DNA from: Rhodoferax sp. PAMC 29310 | GTDB taxonomy: Bacteria > Pseudomonadota > Gammaproteobacteria > Burkholderiales > Burkholderiaceae_C | DNA length: 64,000 nt | Direction of reading: 5' to 3' | Assembly (NCBI RefSeq): GCF_017948265.1 | Contig: NZ_CP072852.1 | Span: forward strand, 3,596,001 to 3,660,000 | Shown here: piece by piece, positions 61,696 through 64,000 of the stretch | Layout: each line of letters starts with the position of its first letter | Position numbering within the stretch: position 1 is the stretch's first letter | The notes under the pieces: model-generated | Database searches by the model: none | What the model saw: the letters and a program-made list of their open reading frames with translations, nothing else | Told to the model about the DNA's origin: nothing | Position numbers and translations under genes: made by a program

Positions 61696-62238
61696 ATGTC
61701 TGATCTTCAACGACTCTTTGCCCGTTTGTCCTTCCTGTTGGCGGTAAGTGCGGGCTTGGCAGCCTGTGGCAGTTTGAATTCCGCGAGTGGCCGTATTGCC
61801 AGCGTTGTCACGCCGTACAAGATTGATATTGTGCAGGGCAACTTCGTGTCGAAAGAGCAGGCTGCGGCGCTTCAGCTCGGCATGAGTCGCATTGATGTGC
61901 GCAATATTCTGGGTACCCCGTTGTTGACCAGCATTTTTCACGTGGATCGTTGGGATTATGTTTTCACCTTCAAACGCCAAGGAATTGAGTCGCAAGCCCG
62001 CAAGGTCACCGTGTTTTTTAAAGGTGAAGTCCTTGAGCGCGTCGAGGCGGATGAATTGCCCACCGAGGCGGAGTTCGTGGCGTTGTTGGATTCCGGTCGC
62101 AAAGCAGTCAAAGTGCCCGTACTTGAGTTGTCTGAGGAGGCATTGAAGCAATTGCCAACGCCTGCCAAGGTGGTTGATGTCAAGTCGCTCGCACCGCTGC
62201 CCGCCAGCTACCCTCCACTGGAACCCGCAAGCCGCTAA
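61696..62238 (+). CDS. bamE: Outer-membrane assembly lipoprotein BamE
   Basis: A 180-residue lipoprotein with lipobox LAAC (Cys about 25). The SmpA/OmlA domain reads [50 protein letters not shown] and [21 protein letters not shown]. It is a small subunit of the BAM complex. The C-terminal 60 residues ([24 protein letters not shown]) extend beyond the E. coli length, as is usual in Burkholderiales. dapB follows 31 nt later. Confidence 0.94.
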   Translation: MSDLQRLFARLSFLLAVSAGLAACGSLNSASGRIASVVTPYKIDIVQGNFVSKEQAAALQLGMSRIDVRNILGTPLLTSIFHVDRWDYVFTFKRQGIESQARKVTVFFKGEVLERVEADELPTEAEFVALLDSGRKAVKVPVLELSEEALKQLPTPAKVVDVKSLAPLPASYPPLEPASR

Positions 62239-62269
62239 GCCGGGCTTGCCTCTTCATAGCATATTCACC

Positions 62270-63073
62270 ATGACCAACAGAATTGCCATTGCGGGCGCAT
62301 CCGGCCGCATGGGCCAGATGCTGATTGAGGCCGTCAGGGCTTCTGACGATTGTTTGTTGACGGGCGCACTGGATGTGCCCAGTAGTTCGGCGCTGGGGGC
62401 TGATGCTGCTGCGTTTCTCGGGCATCAAAGCGGCGTCACCATTACGGCCGATCTGTCGTTGGGTCTCTCCAATGCCAATGTGTTCATTGACTTCACCCGC
62501 CCTGAGGGGACGCTGGCGCATTTGCGAGTGTGCCGCGAGTTGGGCGTCAATGCGGTCATTGGCACGACCGGCTTCACCGACGCGCAAAAGATTGAAATTT
62601 CGGCCGCAGCCAAAGACATTGCCATTGTGATGGCGCCCAATATGAGCGTCGGCGTCAACGTCACGCTCAAGCTGCTGCAGATGGCGGCCAAGGCCTTGTC
62701 GACAGGCTATGACATCGAAATCATTGAAGCCCACCATCGCCACAAGGTGGATGCTCCGTCGGGCACGGCCTTGAAAATGGGGGAAGTCATCGCCGATGCG
62801 CTGGGTCGTGATCTGAAGGATTGCGCGGTCTATGCCCGTGAAGGTGTCACCGGTGAGCGTGATCCATCTTCCATTGGTTTTGCGACCATTCGGGGTGGAG
62901 ACATCGTGGGGGATCACACAGTGCTGTTTGCTGGCACAGGTGAGCGCATTGAGATCACCCACAAATCTTCCAGTCGAGCGACTTACGCACAGGGTAGCCT
63001 GCGTGCAGCCCGTTTTTTGAGTGTTCAGAAAACTGGTTTGTTCGACATGTTCGATGTCCTTAATCTGAAATGA
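62270..63073 (+). CDS. dapB: 4-hydroxy-tetrahydrodipicolinate reductase
   Basis: ATG at 62270 gives 267 residues. The NAD(P)H-binding motif is [33 protein letters not shown] and VIGTTGFTD follow, and the catalytic signature is [19 protein letters not shown]. It makes tetrahydrodipicolinate for lysine and diaminopimelate. Its stop overlaps the start of the next gene (ATGA). Confidence 0.96.
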   Translation: MTNRIAIAGASGRMGQMLIEAVRASDDCLLTGALDVPSSSALGADAAAFLGHQSGVTITADLSLGLSNANVFIDFTRPEGTLAHLRVCRELGVNAVIGTTGFTDAQKIEISAAAKDIAIVMAPNMSVGVNVTLKLLQMAAKALSTGYDIEIIEAHHRHKVDAPSGTALKMGEVIADALGRDLKDCAVYAREGVTGERDPSSIGFATIRGGDIVGDHTVLFAGTGERIEITHKSSSRATYAQGSLRAARFLSVQKTGLFDMFDVLNLK

Positions 63074-63723
63074 ACCTTGCCCACTTGCTGTTCCAAGGCG
63101 ATGCAGTCAGCATGGCAGTTGTGCTGCTGCTGTTGGCCATGTCGGTTGGCAGTTGGGTGGTAATTTTGTGGAAGTCCTGGTTGCTGCGTCGCGCCAGTCA
63201 GGATGTTTTGCGCTGTGTGGCCGCGTTCTGGCAGTCGCCGTCCGTTGAATCGGCCTTGCAGCAATTCCAAGCATTTGATCGGGAAACCTTGCTCACGCCG
63301 ATGGTGTTGGCAACCCAGATGGAGGCGCCGGGTACCCTTGCCGCGGCCGGTGACCGGGCACAGCAGTTGACCCGTGTGCTGCGTGATGCGCTTCATCTTT
63401 CACTGGCCAAACTGCAGCATGGCCAGGTCTTACTGGCCACGGTGGGCTCTACGGCACCATTTGTGGGGCTGCTGGGCACTGTTTGGGGCATTTACCATGC
63501 GCTGATTGGCATTGCCCAAGAAGGCCAGGTGTCGATTGACAAAATTTCTGGCCCCGTGGGAGAGTCGCTCATCATGACGGCGGCAGGCTTGGCCGTGGCA
63601 ATTCCTGCCGTGTTGGCTTACAACGTGTTGGGGCGTGCCATTGGGCGCTTGGAGGCTGAGCTGGAGGGCTTTGCACTTGATTTGCGCGAGCTGGCTGTGA
63701 GCCAGTCTGCGTTGCCGACCTGA
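63070..63723 (+). CDS. MotA/TolQ/ExbB proton-channel family protein
   Basis: A 217-residue inner-membrane protein with three helices: [23 protein letters not shown] near the N-terminus, then after a cytoplasmic loop [28 protein letters not shown] and [25 protein letters not shown]. The last two are the ExbB/TolQ channel signature. With the following ExbD-like gene it forms an energising motor, probably for TonB-dependent transport, given fur nearby. It is coupled to dapB by overlap. Confidence 0.9.
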   Translation: MNLAHLLFQGDAVSMAVVLLLLAMSVGSWVVILWKSWLLRRASQDVLRCVAAFWQSPSVESALQQFQAFDRETLLTPMVLATQMEAPGTLAAAGDRAQQLTRVLRDALHLSLAKLQHGQVLLATVGSTAPFVGLLGTVWGIYHALIGIAQEGQVSIDKISGPVGESLIMTAAGLAVAIPAVLAYNVLGRAIGRLEAELEGFALDLRELAVSQSALPT

Positions 63724-63740
63724 TTGGAGATCTTGGCCCC

Positions 63741-64000
63741 ATGTCCTTTGGTCGCTTAGAACGAACGCCAGGTCCGCAGCCACTTAGCGAGATCAACATG
63801 ACCCCGCTGATCGATGTCATGTTGGTGCTGTTGGTGATCTTCATCATCACTGCGCCTTTGTTGACCAGCTCGATCAAACTCAATTTACCCAAATCAGACG
63901 CGACGCCGGCGGCTGTCGCGCCGACTGCGGTGACTCTGGTGGTGGACTTGACTGGGCAGGTCTATCTGGATGACCAGCCCATGCCTTTGGACACGCTCAT
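63741..64000 (+). CDS. ExbD/TolR family biopolymer transport protein (partial, runs off the window)
   Basis: The first 86 residues are present. [40 protein letters not shown] shows the N-terminal cytoplasmic segment and the single membrane helix with the essential Asp in [11 protein letters not shown]. The periplasmic part begins [11 protein letters not shown]. It partners the ExbB-like protein 17 nt upstream. Confidence 0.92.
   Translation, partial: MSFGRLERTPGPQPLSEINMTPLIDVMLVLLVIFIITAPLLTSSIKLNLPKSDATPAAVAPTAVTLVVDLTGQVYLDDQPMPLDTL

Overview
The window looks like a chromosomal segment of a betaproteobacterium, most likely family Comamonadaceae (Rhodoferax/Polaromonas/Acidovorax neighbourhood). 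The grounds are gene order and protein style: lptD-surA-rsmA, hpf-ptsN-hprK, fur divergent from bamE followed by dapB and a biopolymer-transport pair, a three-gene pntAA-pntAB-pntB transhydrogenase, and a 48-nt dispersed intergenic repeat of a kind I associate with this family. The genus is an inference. I see no rRNA, tRNA, CRISPR or phage genes.

Layout. 0-2.6 kb: a Cache-type sensor fragment and a DUF2145 gene, each broken by an in-frame amber codon where Trp is expected, then two small membrane or exported proteins. 2.7-9.8 kb: MFS-acyltransferase fusion, ceramidase-like membrane protein, HTH regulator, histidine kinase, rsmE and an AmgK-like kinase. 9.8-22.3 kb: housekeeping (lptD, surA, rsmA, SemiSWEET, dacB, EamA exporter, tsaB, rimI, UDG-like protein, glutaredoxin-like protein, OmpA lipoprotein, pyrF).

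22.3-42.4 kb is the accessory and most interesting part. It holds a diverged Fap-like functional-amyloid or extracellular-fibre locus: an outer-membrane barrel with an N-terminal coiled coil (FapF-like), a VpsR-like sigma-54 activator, a 620-residue Gly/Ala/Ser/Asn-rich exported fibre candidate, two related small exported proteins and a C39 peptidase (FapD-like). Upstream of the fibre gene are two palindromes of the form GTCAC-N6-GTGAC and a -24/-12 type promoter. The barrel gene is split by an IS256-family element (8-bp TSD) and the activator by an IS3-family element (3-bp TSD). A LapE-like TolC-family gene 10 kb away is split by a second IS256 copy and has lost its 5' end beside a decayed IS481 element. 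Removing each IS and one TSD copy restores the reading frame, so these are recent losses in a surface/biofilm system. uvrA, an MFS transporter and ssb lie between.

42.5-49.4 kb is a six-gene operon: RND adaptor, RND pump, sulfide:quinone oxidoreductase-like flavoprotein, DUF2892, OsmC and a CsoR-family repressor lacking the copper ligands. Its promoter carries a G-tract CsoR-type operator between -35 and -10, which suggests a persulfide- or thiol-stress module. 49.4-64 kb is again housekeeping: mnmA, Nudix, pnt, fadD, nucleosidase, corA, patatin, hpf-ptsN-hprK, fur/bamE, dapB, exbB/exbD.
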